Positions 50,701 through 61,700 of a DNA stretch of 64,000 bases are shown in pieces. The DNA lies in the NCBI GenBank assembly GCA_038496445.1, contig JALMLS010000418.1, positions 124,001 through 188,000 on the forward strand, read 5' to 3'. Position numbers and translations under genes: made by a program. Source of the stretch: Trichosphaerium sp. ATCC 40318. Its lineage: Eukaryota; Discosea; Flabellinia; Trichosidae. The notes under the pieces are model-generated. The model made no database searches, was not told where the DNA came from, and was given only the letters and a program-made list of their open reading frames with translations. Within the stretch, counting starts at the first letter, position 1. Every line of letters starts with the position of its first letter.

Positions 50701-52468
50701 TCTATTTCGTCTTGAAGTGTATCAATTTCATCTATTTTTTCTTGTTTTTCTTTTTCCAGTTTCTTGGATAAAGCTTCGTATCTTGATTTTCCAGCGTTTG
50801 ACTCTGCAAGGGCATGTTTAAGTTTTTGTATCTCCTCTTTTAAGGCTTCAGTTTCACGAATTTGTTTTTGGAGTAAAGCTTCAGTTTCAGCCTGTTTGTG
50901 TAGTGCCAAGAGAGCTGTTACCTATTTTTGAAATATGTTAAACGCTTCAAAGAAAATGAAGATTTGTACCAGTATTGGAGTTTCTCTAGTTACTCCGTTT
51001 TTATTTACATTATTGGTGATATCCTCATCTTTTTTTGGCTTGAATGTCGACTCTAGGAACCGTAATACAAGAACAGATAGACCTACACCCGAACATTAGT
51101 GGCAATAATCTAAACACCTACTAAAACTCTTACTATCGTTTCCTTTTCTAATCTTATCCTCCATTCCTTCCAATGAAGAACCAGCACGCTTCAGGAGCAA
51201 AGTATCACTTTGTTTATTGCTTTTTTTAAACATCTTATTATTCAATAAACTATGGATCTCGCCATCCCAAGCTCCACCAAAATCTTCTGTTTGTCCCTTT
51301 TTACTGGTTAAAAAAAAAATATACCGAAAGGTGTTAGCGTTGCTAACCTGGACTTGTCCTTCAAGTTCTTCAAGCCTAGATTTCATACTTTCATAATCTT
51401 CGCGGATACTATAGACGCATTAATCACGTTTATCATGTGTCTAGCTTGATGGCGCACTTTTTTGTTGTTGATAATTCTTTCAACAATTCTTCACGTTCAT
51501 CTCTAGTGGTCGCTAAAAGAACCTCTGCAGCATCTACAACGCGTTTTATTACAAAAAAAACAAATATAGAATAACTAGTGTACCTCTTTGTTGCTGTAAG
51601 TGTTTTATTTTCTGTTTATCAGCTTCAATGATAGACTTCGAGGCTTCCAAATAATACATAGATTCATCCAGTTTTCTCTTTTTTTAGTTAGTAAAAATTA
51701 ACATTTAACTTAAATCACGTGCTACTTACTTGTATCGCCTTTTGGTGGTCTACATCTACTGTAACCGTATTTGATAGACGTTTAATCTCATTATCCTTCG
51801 CTTTAACCTCACGTAAAATAGCGTCATTCTGTTTTACAGCACTATCAACTTTTGATTTTAAAACCATAAGTTTTGTTTCAAGTTCTCTATTTCTGACATG
51901 CGCTGTTTGCAGTTCATTCACTTTTATCTTCAACTCCGAGTTCTAAACAGACTGTAAGAGTAATAAATTATAATTCAAGGCTTACTTGTTGCTTTAATGA
52001 CGTCGCATGCTTCTCTAGTTCCCTGTTTCGTTGATACAACGCTTTTCCAAGACCTTCACGTGTCATTTGTTTGACATTTCGATAAAAAAGAAAAATACTA
52101 ACCAGCCACTAAATTAGCGTCTTGTTCCCTCTCTCTAAGTAACTGCTCTGTTTTAACAAGCTTATTTGCTATACTCAAATCCTTATGACCATTAGCTTCC
52201 CTACAGTTCCATATCGATAAGTTTAACACATATGGATGTAATACCACTACACTGGAAGTACGTACGGCGTGAATATTTCGTCATCTTGCGCGTCGCCTGA
52301 AAATTTAAGCTTCGGAATTTCTACACCGTTCTCATGTGTTCCGTTAGCCTTTCCGTTGCGTCCTTTAGGCGTGTTCTTTTTTTTAACAGAGCTGAGTATG
52401 TTTTCATTAACAAAGCCCAAGTCGTCCGTATTTTCAGCTACTACTGATAGTAGACTAGCGGCCTTCAT
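44733..52468 (-). CDS. Long coiled-coil protein fused to a fimbrin/plastin CH-domain array
   Basis: Starts MKAASLLSVVAENTDD at 52468; more than 20 exons; stop at 44733 after LASLMKWWNEHK. After an 80-residue polar head, about 1,400 residues of coiled coil follow (for example QKQIRETEALKEEIQKLKHA-type heptads). The coil ends LKALLEEQEKKAEEAAAAVP and a short Ala/Pro linker, then a fimbrin core: CH1 (ATYINRCLKDDPDLAAKLPI, LINYCIPGSIDERVINR, SAKVIGCRVF), CH2 (DILLRWVN, CGLDILAEADPAARA), CH3 (FCTWMNSLGLDRFI, SPGIVSWDKVKKK, NCNYAVGLGRKLNFSIVNIA) and CH4 (DGTKITEDQVVEWANKMV, SIKDKSVSNSHFLAYLLDAV, AKYVIGLARKIGC). Two actin-binding pairs predict actin crosslinking. The usual N-terminal EF-hands are absent. 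At the junction (about 47103-47147) the coil frame runs into a GTAACA...TTAG intron with no stop, and the CH1 exon has no start codon, so one protein is the best reading. Confidence 0.85.
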
Positions 52469-52678
52469 GTTAATTTATCCCATACGCTTAAGCGGAAAGG
52501 TACAGCGATTTTGGAGTGAACACAAATGTTAAAAATAACTTTGACGAAAAAAACCCACGTGGTGTTGTGAAAAGACTTGACCGTCGCAAAAGCATGTTCC
52601 TTGGGCACGTGTAAATCCGCCTCTTACAGGCTTTTCAGGCCAGTTCCTGCAGACGCCGATTTATTACCATTTTTTCAT

Positions 52679-52846
52679 ATGGATGCCCTGGTCAACGAGC
52701 AAGAAACATTTGTTGCACCGGAGTATTTGCTATGTATACCTAGTGAGCTATCACCAGGAGATTTTTTCATTTTTCAGGATGAGAGTTTTTTGATCAACTT
52801 CAGCGTAGCAAACTATGGACTGAAATCATCTTCACTACCACCCTAA
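52679..52846 (+). CDS. Possible small protein, 55 aa
   Basis: ORF MDALVNEQETFVAPEYLLCI... ending in SSSLPP. It is acidic with a hydrophobic middle and has no recognised family; an upstream in-frame extension to 52577 lacks ATG. It lies 210 bp from the divergent coiled-coil/fimbrin start. May be spurious. Confidence 0.25.
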   Translation: MDALVNEQETFVAPEYLLCIPSELSPGDFFIFQDESFLINFSVANYGLKSSSLPP

Positions 52847-52865
52847 CATGTCCTACAGATCTGTT

Positions 52866-53395
52866 CTAGTTGTTATTAAGATACCATGTCTCTTCATCCC
52901 TCATCCACCTGTTATTGTGCATGCAATAATTCTTGTACCATAATTGAAGACCACCAATAATTCTATTGTCTTGAAAAAAACACCGCCTGTGTAATTGGCC
53001 ATTTTCATACCATCTTTTATACTCTCCTTCTCGTTTATTGTTGATGTAATTATACCTCTCCATCAGTTGCCCATCGTTGTACCAACATTCCAATGTTCCT
53101 TCTTTTCTTCCTTGTACAAAGTGACAACTCATTGATGGTTTACCACCAGCTCCCTTTTTCAACCATTTTCCTTGTTTGTTCAAGTCACAATCAAACCTTG
53201 TTACCATTGCTGTTTGTTTTGATAAAAGAGGCACCTTTAAATACACTTCAAAGTCTGTATCAGCGATATCAAGCAGTAACTCAACTGGGAGGTGAAGTAG
53301 ATTGTTAACAACGTTTGTTTGAGTATTATTCTATTTATTACAGTCTTTTAACATCACGTGATAAACGGTTTTTGTACCTTGCGTTTTGTTTCCAT
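52866..53395 (-). CDS. F-box-like plus WYENGQL-repeat protein, copy A, 160 aa
   Basis: Exon 1 53378..53395 (METKRK) and exon 2 52866..53330 join in phase across a 47-nt intron containing ATCACGTGAT. Residues ~7-40 look like an F-box (LLHLPVELLLDIADTDFEV). Then come ~22-residue repeats with the core ECWYNDGQLMERYNYINNKR, EYKRWYENGQLHRRCFFQDN and LQLWYKN; these are the MORN-like repeats often labelled 'YwqK-family' in databases. Proteins with F-box plus such repeats are expanded in Marseillevirus-type giant viruses of amoebae and in some protists. The YwqK label does not make this a toxin-antitoxin gene here: nothing toxin-like is adjacent. A frameshifted copy lies at 57269-57809 in the opposite orientation. 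Confidence 0.8.
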
Positions 53396-54034
53396 TGTAA
53401 ACGCTCTAGAATAGAAGCAATTGATAGTTATTTGAAAATGGGTGATTAAAGAAGTGGCTCACATAGCTTGCTGACCTATAGAAATGGCAAAAAAAGTCAA
53501 AACAGAATCAACTTTGAGCTGTGATTCGCAGTAAAATTCCTACTACTTTTTTTTTCTTTGTACCTACCTACAACTGTACTTTATAAAGCTGAACCCAAAA
53601 CCTGTTTCAATTCTGACAGTCGACATGTAAAAACAAATATGGTACTTGGTACATGACTAGGATCCGTTGCATCATAGCTTGCTTCTTATCTAAGGACAAA
53701 TCTAAAAGGAAAAAACAAGGTCATTCCTGATGCCTCTGGTTACAGTTTGACTTGGTTAAGAACTGGAGAGTAAACAAAGGTAAAAACAGTTAAGAGTATT
53801 CTTCAAACATTGTTTGTACCCAAAAACAAAATGTGACCTAACCTAACGGCCTAATCGAGCCAAAAAAGCACATTTTGAGCATTACAAACAAGGTAATCGG
53901 AAAATTCTACGGGAAAAAAATGTTGGGTCGAAGCTTCAGCTACAAAACAAATATGTCAATCAACTTTATTTAGGAAACAAAGAGTTAAAGCAGGGTAATG
54001 ACGTTTGCAAGGTCCTCATTTGGCTTAAGTCGAA
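53396..54034. other. Intergenic, no gene seen
   Basis: AT-rich spacer between two minus-strand genes; short homopolymers only. Confidence 0.5.
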
Positions 54035-54636
54035 CTAAGCACGTCTCCATGGAGAAATCCTGCTTGCATAGCGACGCTGTTTTGTTGAACGTGACGGGAC
54101 TTGGCAAACAACCAACTTTCCATCCAATAGATAGTGCCCTTTCATACATGTTCTGCTGTCAACTTTAATCCTCCTTGATACTAATCCATAATTACCATTC
54201 ACCATATCAATAAGTACTTGTTGACTTCTCACGCTTGAACATATCATTTTGTCATTATCATTAAAAAGTCTCAAGTCTTTCTTTAATTATCAGATCTTAT
54301 ATTAGAAACTTTAAGGCATGATACGTAGTCGTTAAAACTTAACTCCCTATACTTTGCAGGTTTTGCCAGAAGTCGATCATCAAAAGCGAAGTCGTTAACC
54401 ATGCATTTGTGACGATATATTGCCGTTCTTCCTCCGAGACTCCTAATTCTAACGAACCCACCGTTTTTGCACTCCGTATTTGCTTTCTCGCATGCAGCGC
54501 ATCCGAAGAGCTGTCTGGTGTAATAAAGGTATCCGTCTTGCGCTAGATGGTTAACTTGGCATCCAAGCTTGCATGAAATACTTGCTACACATGGCGCCAA
54601 CGTTAAAAGTGCAACCAGTACTAGGAGAAGCTGCAT
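54035..54636 (-). CDS. Secreted cysteine-rich protein, 185 aa
   Basis: Exons 54325..54636 and 54035..54280 join in phase across a 44-nt GTATCA...TTAAAG intron. The signal peptide MQLLLVLVALLTLAPCVASI is clear. The mature chain has about ten cysteines in pairs (CKLGCQ, CAACEKANTEC, HKCMVNDF, MICSSV, RTCMKG, LVVCQV), suggesting a disulphide-stabilised extracellular domain. No family recognised. It sits among the F-box/WYENGQL-repeat genes. Without the intron, the first exon would terminate after VSNIRSDN, giving a shorter but still secreted protein. Confidence 0.65.
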
Positions 54637-54858
54637 CTATGCAGAAGAGGAATGTTATTGCCAGAAATGGTAGCAAAGAACCAAATAATATCTCGTTCAG
54701 TTAACCTAAACCAATATAGAAGTTCCCATTAAGTAAGGTTGTTTTTAAGCAGAAGTTCGTGAAGTAAAAATTCACGCTTGGTTCGTACAAAACGACCTAC
54801 ACACTCGCAATGATGACCACAATCAGTTCAAAAATTGTGTCGCATTAAAAAATCATGT

Positions 54859-55809
54859 TTACGAATAATAACTACAAGAATAAAAACAGTGATATTTATT
54901 TTTAACAGTTAGCATTTGATACAATCCGCTTTTCAAACTTTGTCCATTCTCATACCATTCCTTTTTTTCTTCATCATATTTTCCGTCTACCCACATCTGT
55001 TCTACCTTTAATTGTCCATTAACACTCCACTCTTTTGTTGTACCACTCGGTTTGTCATTAACCCACATGCTTAGTATCTTCAGTTGCCCATTCGCATACC
55101 ACTCCTTATGTTCGCCAATTCTTTTGCCGTAGATCCAATTATGTTGTGCCATTAGTTGGCCATTTTCATACCACACATAGTACTTACCTGTTTTCTTACC
55201 GTTTTCCCACCTGATCTGCACCTTAGCTTGCCCATTCTCATACCATTCCCTGCTTACACCGACGATTTTATCGTCAATAAACATAGTATGTTGTCTGATT
55301 CGTCCACTGCTGAACCAACTTTCGGTAACACCGTTTCGTTTCCCGTGAACGTAGTTATTATGTGACTTAATATTACCGTCTTTGTACCATATTTTTGACA
55401 ATCCGTGTAGTTTATTATTGACAAACATGCTTTGTATTATTGGTTGTCCATTCTCATCCATTCTTGTATGTACACCGTTTAGTTTTCCGGAAACAAAGGT
55501 ACCTTGTGATAGTAGCTTTCCACTTTTAAACCATTTCTTTACCTCACCATCTAGGTTACCATGTACTTTTAGCTCCCCGGTCTCATACCAGTTTTTGAAA
55601 CACCCATTTGTATGTACGATGGAAGAACGAATACTTCCGCTTTTGTACCATCTCAACCATTGTCCTGTAGGTTCAAGATTGTTATTAAAATGTGTGTTCA
55701 TCGCAGCTCTCTTTGATAATGTATGGAATTTAGTAAATACTTCTGTACCAAATGTACAAATGTACTTTTGAAGTTCCCGAGGAAGATCCAGTATAGTTAT
55801 TGATGCCAT
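54859..55809 (-). CDS. F-box-like plus WYENGQL-repeat protein, 316 aa, intronless
   Basis: Single ORF. Residues ~5-35 form an F-box-like start (ILDLPRELQKYICTFGTEVF). From ~50 to ~300 there are about eleven tandem repeats of 22-23 residues with consensus KxWYENGQLKxxxxWVNGKxxG; clear units include KIWYKDGNIKSHNNYVHGKR, REWYENGQAKVQIRWENGKK, YVWYENGQLMAQHNWIYGKR and KEWYANGQLKILSMWVNDKP. These MORN-like units form an extended beta-sheet ribbon. Absence of introns, in a region where neighbours have them, and the F-box/repeat architecture resemble giant-virus (Marseilleviridae) genes, so acquisition from such a virus, or the reverse, is a hypothesis. Nearby copies A and B carry the same architecture with one intron. 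Confidence 0.88.
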   Translation of the reverse strand: MASITILDLPRELQKYICTFGTEVFTKFHTLSKRAAMNTHFNNNLEPTGQWLRWYKSGSIRSSIVHTNGCFKNWYETGELKVHGNLDGEVKKWFKSGKLLSQGTFVSGKLNGVHTRMDENGQPIIQSMFVNNKLHGLSKIWYKDGNIKSHNNYVHGKRNGVTESWFSSGRIRQHTMFIDDKIVGVSREWYENGQAKVQIRWENGKKTGKYYVWYENGQLMAQHNWIYGKRIGEHKEWYANGQLKILSMWVNDKPSGTTKEWSVNGQLKVEQMWVDGKYDEEKKEWYENGQSLKSGLYQMLTVKNKYHCFYSCSYYS

Positions 55810-56527
55810 TATCGGTTTACTATGCTCGCGAAAACGCTTGGTATTAGCCTAAGACCTACTTTAGTGTTGAATGTACGGCTTTATTACATGTTGTACAAGG
55901 CGTACATGTAGGAATCGTTGCCACGTGTGTTTGGAACATATCATTTATATTACTCAATTTGGTGAAAAACGGACAATACTATTGTGAATTATCCGACCGA
56001 TTAAGCTATGTACCGGTGGCACGTGGTTATAAATCTCAACCGAAAAAAAAAAAATACTCTTTTTGCCAAATACCAGCATGTTAACCGCTGACATTTAGAA
56101 CCAGAGGTCTTCATATTAAATGAATAGTAAGTTGTCATTTAGAACCAACAGCTAAATTACTTTACTTAATAGTTCCTCATCAGCGAGTATTGAACTATTG
56201 TTTATGTGTTAGTACTAATAACGGTCTGGATTAAAAAGCGGTTGGTGGGCAATAATAGATCAGTCAATTTTTTCGAGAGATTTATATCAGTACAATGTTT
56301 AGCAACCCGTGCAAGATGACTGCAGCCTTTTTACCCATTGACATGGAATGGAATAAAAAGGTACATTCAACAAACATGAATTATGCACATGCCAATCATA
56401 TATCGTGATTGATAGCAATCTAAATGATACAATCATACTTTGAAAGACGCCATTACACCTTTTAGTTTTACCACATTACATGATTGGTAAAGCGAATCAA
56501 GGTCAAAACCACAATTGATTTATTTTA
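55810..56527. other. 700-bp region without a supported gene
   Basis: No ORF with coding character. CATTTAGAACCA occurs twice within 45 bp (about 56092-56147). CACGTG lies near 55922 and 56020. Confidence 0.45.
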
Positions 56528-56932
56528 TTATAAGGTCTCTTTACAGGGAATGTTTAAGCTCATTTTGCTTTGTACTATTCTATCAAGAGGTAGAAACTTC
56601 TTCTTCAATTCAACTCTTCTCTCAGGCGTAAGAACAAGAGCAGCAGCTTTCAAAAACTCCTCACACTTCTTAATACCAACCTCTTCAAATGCATCAAGTA
56701 CAATCTTCAAGTTCCTTTTTGCAACTATGAGCACATCTTTATCAATCTCGTTGTTTTTCAAAACTTTAAATGTTGAGGAACTATCATCTTTGTCATTGCT
56801 TTGCGTTCCTTGTTGTGAATCACGCTTTCTTTCGAGCTCTGAGCGGGATTCTAACAATTCGCGTCTTTCTTCTACTAGCTGTTTTATCTCCCTTAGAAGG
56901 ACCATCTTCTCACGAAATGCAGGTGTTGCCAT
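56528..56932 (-). CDS. Small helical protein, 134 aa, family unknown
   Basis: Single ORF. N-terminal coiled coil (REIKQLVEERRELLESRSEL), a polar linker (SQQGTQSNDKDDSSS), then a helical C-terminal domain with VLDAFEEVGIKKCEEFLKA and LTPERRVELKKKF. The last block resembles the end of the neighbouring minus-strand gene at 58079-58395 (ISPEQFDRFVEESAE, LTPEGREELKR), so the two are probably paralogues. No function recognised. Confidence 0.65.
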   Translation of the reverse strand: MATPAFREKMVLLREIKQLVEERRELLESRSELERKRDSQQGTQSNDKDDSSSTFKVLKNNEIDKDVLIVAKRNLKIVLDAFEEVGIKKCEEFLKAAALVLTPERRVELKKKFLPLDRIVQSKMSLNIPCKETL

Positions 56933-57268
56933 CTATATGAATACAATTAAAATATGGTTAAGTATACTTGCTGTGACAATCAATCATAGAAAACTCGCTT
57001 TATTCGTTTTTTATTTCATTCTACAAATAGTTTGCACTACATTCAGCGAAATTAGGCATGAGTGTTTAGGTTTTTGTACAGCAAGCCGAAAGAATTATAG
57101 CTGGTTTGCACTACTTTTAGCGAACATAGGCGGCATGTTCTATTTCTTCGAAATCCGTTCTTTTTCCTGGAGGCCTTTTGTACGACAATTTTACAGCAAA
57201 CAGCGCATTAGTCAATCGTGGCACCTCTAAACAATTTCGCTAAGTAGTGCAAACCTAGAGCGTTTACA

Positions 57269-57809
57269 ATGGAAACAAAACGCAAGGTAAAAAAGCCGTT
57301 TATCACGTGATGTTAAAAGGATGTAATAAATAGAATACTGCTCAAACACACGTTGTTAAAAATCTACTTCACCTTCCGCTTGAGTTACTGCTTGATATCA
57401 TCGGTACAGACTTTGAAGTGTATTTAAAGGTGCCTCTTTTATCAAAACAAACAGCAATGGTAACAAGGTTTGATTGTGACTTGAACAAACAAGGAAAATG
57501 GTTGAAAAAGGGAGCTGGTGGTAAACCATCAATGAGTTGTCACTTTGTACAAGGAAGAAAAGAAGGAACATTGGAATGTTGGCACAACAATGGGCAACTG
57601 ATGGAAAGGTATAATTACATCAACAATAAACGAGAAGGAGAGTATAAAAGATGGTATGAAGATGGTGAATTACACAGATTCTGTTTTTTGAAGACGATAA
57701 AATTAAAGGCGGGCTACAGTCTTTCTATAAACAGGCATGTGATAAAACTCAAGTGAATGATTCACCAGTGGCAGCTGAACGGAGTTGGTACTATATGAAC
57801 TCAAAGTAA
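57269..57809 (+). pseudogene. F-box/WYENGQL-repeat gene, copy B, frameshifted
   Basis: Close copy of 52866-53395 in the opposite orientation: same METKRK first exon (57269..57286), same position of a 47-nt intron with ATCACGTGAT, and a second exon from 57334. It is highly similar through EYKRWYEDGELH. At about 57683-57689 a T-run is one base shorter than in copy A and the frame shifts, giving a divergent tail that stops at 57756. In the other frame similarity to copy A's C-terminus continues to a stop at 57809. Either a recent pseudogene, a truncated protein or a homopolymer sequencing error. Confidence 0.75.
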
Positions 57810-58078
57810 TGTGGTTTTGGCCAAGAAATATCTTGTTGTATGTTGTTCTATCTTCTCAGGTATGTTGCTTCATTACATGTACAACTATTTTCATTACACT
57901 ATAAGTTGTTTTGATTGTAACTCTTTCTAACTCTTTCTAGAAGCTTTCAAAGTTTTGAGAAAAACTATTATTGAACAATGAGCGATAACTATCAGTGATC
58001 TCTTTAACTGTTTTCATGATTGAGTAAATAAACAAATTCAAAATAGCTTTTGTTTATTTGCACTGTAGTCAAGTTGGC

Positions 58079-58395
58079 TTAGAATAAAAGGTGTTTATAC
58101 TTTTGTCTAACGATTCTCTTCAACTCCTCTCTTCCCTCAGGTGTTAACATTCTGCAGATTCTTCAACAAACCGATCAAATTGCTCTGGTGAAATATTTTC
58201 GAAGATATGATTGAGCTTTGCTGCTGCAACTGCCCTTCTAACTCTACGAAGATTGTCTTTGTCATAGCCTGGTTCTGTGTTACCTCTAATTAGATCCAAT
58301 ATTGTTTTTTTATGGTCTGCCATGCTTGTGTGTAGTTTGTTGATCAAGCGTTTGGAGATCTTGTATTTCAATCTAAAAAACTTAATAAAGCTCAC
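58079..58395 (-). pseudogene. Paralogue of the 134-aa helical protein, apparently frameshifted
   Basis: An ORF with its natural start MADHKKTILDLIRGN at 58323 ends in FVEESAEC at 58144. One base out of frame, LTPEGREELKRIVRQKYKHLL continues the similarity to the gene at 56528-56932. A one-base indel near 58144-58148 would explain this. The upstream extension to 58395 is basic and less likely coding. Confidence 0.5.
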
Positions 58396-58764
58396 TTAAA
58401 CTTAGTTTCTGCACATTGGCGTTTTTGTAAGTGTTCGAATTATAAGCTTATAACTTTTGACAAATTACAATAGTAGTCCAGATATGGAGATTGATTGTGT
58501 AAAATGATTGTTCGATGGAAAAAACTTTAAGTTGGCGCCTGTGGGACGTCACGTGCCATTCAAATGTCAGAGGTCATTTAAAAAGATTCAATCAAGGTGA
58601 AAGTCTAAGGAGAAGTATCACTATGTAATTGAGCACCACAACAAACACTGAGAGACACGACAAATGATGAGGTATCAGTTGATCAAAATTGACTTACAAA
58701 AAAAATAAATATCGTTAACTTCTTAGAAGTAGTACGGCTTGTTGTACAAACAGGCTCTCGCCAT
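58396..58764. promoter_or_regulatory. Divergent upstream region
   Basis: Between the minus-strand small gene and the SMARCAL1-like gene. Holds GTCACGTGCC near 58547. Confidence 0.35.
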
Positions 58765-61700
58765 TATGAGCAAACCTGTAAAGGATTTAAAACTACGCAA
58801 TAATGAATGGTCTGATCTTGAAGCGTTAATGGCTCAATACGAAACAACTCCATCAAAATCATCCCAACCTTCTCAAAAACCTACGCCAACGCGTCAACAA
58901 CCACAAAATCTGCACAATAATCGATCACATACGCAAAACGCTTCAATACGTCTGTAATGTATGTAGTGAGTATACACTAACTATTTTATAAGCCAATAGG
59001 CGGGTTTCGCAAACTTCTGTAAATACACCACAAAGACGCAATTTTTCACCACAAACTACAAGCCAATCGCGCCAAGGATTCACAAACAACCCTTCGTGCG
59101 TGTCACTACATTATTTGGCAGAATTAATTCATTGTAGACCTTACAACAACAGATATGCCTCTCAGAGCAGTAGAACAAACAATACACCGTACGTTTAATT
59201 CATTTCAAACGTATTAAGTTCATTTCAGCTCTCCTGGCGGAAGAACAAGTAATGGAAATGTTAGAGGTACAATAGATTTGAGTTTGGCGAGCCTTGGACG
59301 CTTCCAAGCTATTGGTCCACCTTCTCTTGGTAGTGTACAAAGGTTAGCACAAGTTAGAGGTGCAGGTACGACGACCTATAAATCCAACAAAGCACGTGGT
59401 TTTTTGTAAGCTTGTTTGTAGTCAAGGAATCAAACACAAAATGGCATTTTCCAAATACCAGTTATTTCTCTGTTGTGAACATACTTCGTCAGTCATGCAG
59501 TGGGGTACTTGCTATTTTTAAGTATAGACTACTTAGAGTTTACTCTTTTAAGGCTAAGCTTAATACAATACCTAATTGTACAATAAAAGCAATAATGGAG
59601 AAAGATATTAATGTCTCTTCGGAATATATTTCAGAAAATATTGCAAAGAATATAACTGATCGTTTGTACCCTTTTCAACTTGAAGGTGTAGAGTAAGGGT
59701 TGTTTCAAGAAAACCAAAGCTGACTTTTAGTAAATAGATTTGTTATACGAAAGAGAGGCAGAGCAATTATTGGAGATGAAATGGGGTTAGGAAAGGTTCG
59801 ACATTTGACAGAATTTGTTGAGAATTTTACATGTCACTTTTTTTTTTGTGCTCTTATTCGCCGATTAGACAATTCAAGCTATCGCTCTTATGAGCTACTA
59901 TAAATCAGAATGGCCTGTTTTGATACTATGCCCTTCTTCTTTGCGCCTTGCATGGGCTGATGAAGTAGAAAAGTGGCTCTGTTTGACCAGTGACCAAATT
60001 TCTGTTATAAATTCAGGCAAGGTAAAATGCTGTTGTCGCTGAGGAATGCCAAGTCTAACTCGTATATAGAACCCAAATTTTGATGCTAGCGTTGTTATCA
60101 TGAGTTACGCACTAGTTGCAAAGACCTCAGCGCTACTTCAACGAAAGAATTTCCGTGTTGTTGTTGCAGATGAGAGCCACTCTTTGAAGAATTCCAAGGT
60201 TATTGTTCTAACCTGTTTTTATCAACAAGTTCGTTAAATGAGTTCTTACATTGTACATAGACAAAACGAACACAAGAAACGATGCCTGTTCTGAAACGTG
60301 CTTCTCGAGTGTTTCTACTGACCGGGACACCAGCAGTCTCTAGACCTATTGAACTCTTTACACAGCTTGAATGTGTTAGTCCTATCTTCAGGCCTTGTTT
60401 TTTTGATTATGCGAAGCGGTACTGCGATGCAAAAGAAACAGCGTTTGGATGGAACTTTACGGTACGTGATTGTATTGATACAACGTTTGTTAAATTCGGA
60501 TTAGGGCAATTCACACAAGAACGAGCTTAACTTGATGCTTATACAATCAGTTCTTGTTAGACGTTTAAAAAAAGACGTTTTGACACAGCTACCAAAAAAG
60601 ACACGCAAAAAGGTGAATGTTTCTAAATCACGTGATATTTTTTGTAAACTTCATAAGTCCTGACTTGTTTCGTTAGGTATCAGTTCAGATTTCTAAGCAA
60701 CATACAAATACACTCAAGAAAATTGCTGCAGAACTTAAAGGCAATAAAGATGCCTTACGTGATATGTTTTCAGGGCAAACCGGCACAGAAAATTACAATG
60801 ATGCAAATTTCCATCACAAGCGCTTACTTCTGCAACTATTCCATGATATTGGTGTTGCTAAGCTTCCAGCATGCTTGGTGTTCCTTGATGAGTTGTTAAA
60901 GGTACCATAATTAATAGTTTGGGTTCACAGTTGTTTGACTTTTTCATGATAGAATGAAGGAAAGTTCCTTGTTTTCGGACATCATAGAGATGTTCTCGAT
61001 GGTTTCGATCATGCTCTTAATAAAAAGCGTGTTGGACATGTACGTTTGGATGGTAAAACAAGGCCTCAGGATAGACAAAGACGAGTGAAAATATTCCAAG
61101 AAGATCCTGATTGTAGAGTGGCTCTGTTATCTATGAGGGTAGCAGGAACAGGATTTACACTTACAGCTGTACGTCTTACACATCTTCTCAAACAAAGTTT
61201 CTAAGTCATTTAAAGGCGTCAACTGTTGTATTTGCAGAGCTAAATTGGGTTCCTGGATTACTTAAACAGTGTGAAGACCGTGCACATCGCATAGGCCAAA
61301 GGTACCTGAGGAGAAAAAAAACGTGCACTGATTTTTTTAGGGATAATGTAACTGTAATTTACTTGGTCGCTTCTAACTCTATTGATGATTTTATATTTAA
61401 AATGATACAAGACAAGCTTGAAGTACTTGGCGAAGTACTTGATGGTACTTTGTTATAATAATTATGACTTGATAGTTAACATCAAACATAGGCGAAAAAG
61501 ACAATATGAACGCAAAGAGAGAATTATCAAATATTGATCCAAATAGTAAAACAAGCGATGTATTTTTATCTTATTTACTGGATAAGATCAATACATATGA
61601 TGAGCGTAAGGTAAATGTTCAAATTACAAGGAACAAAAGTGTCTCTAGTTTTTTTTTCTTTGTTCAACAAAAAATTCTGACTCTTTGTCTCAAGGAAGCG

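Noticed and set aside
47624-50771. Several plus-strand ORFs over the coiled coil
   Set aside because: Ser/Cys/Phe-rich products typical of antisense reading through Glu/Lys-rich coiled-coil codons.
52866-55809. Toxin-antitoxin locus (YwqK-type label)
   Set aside because: The repeats resemble that label only by the MORN-like motif; genes are eukaryotic, spliced and have F-box starts, with no toxin gene nearby.
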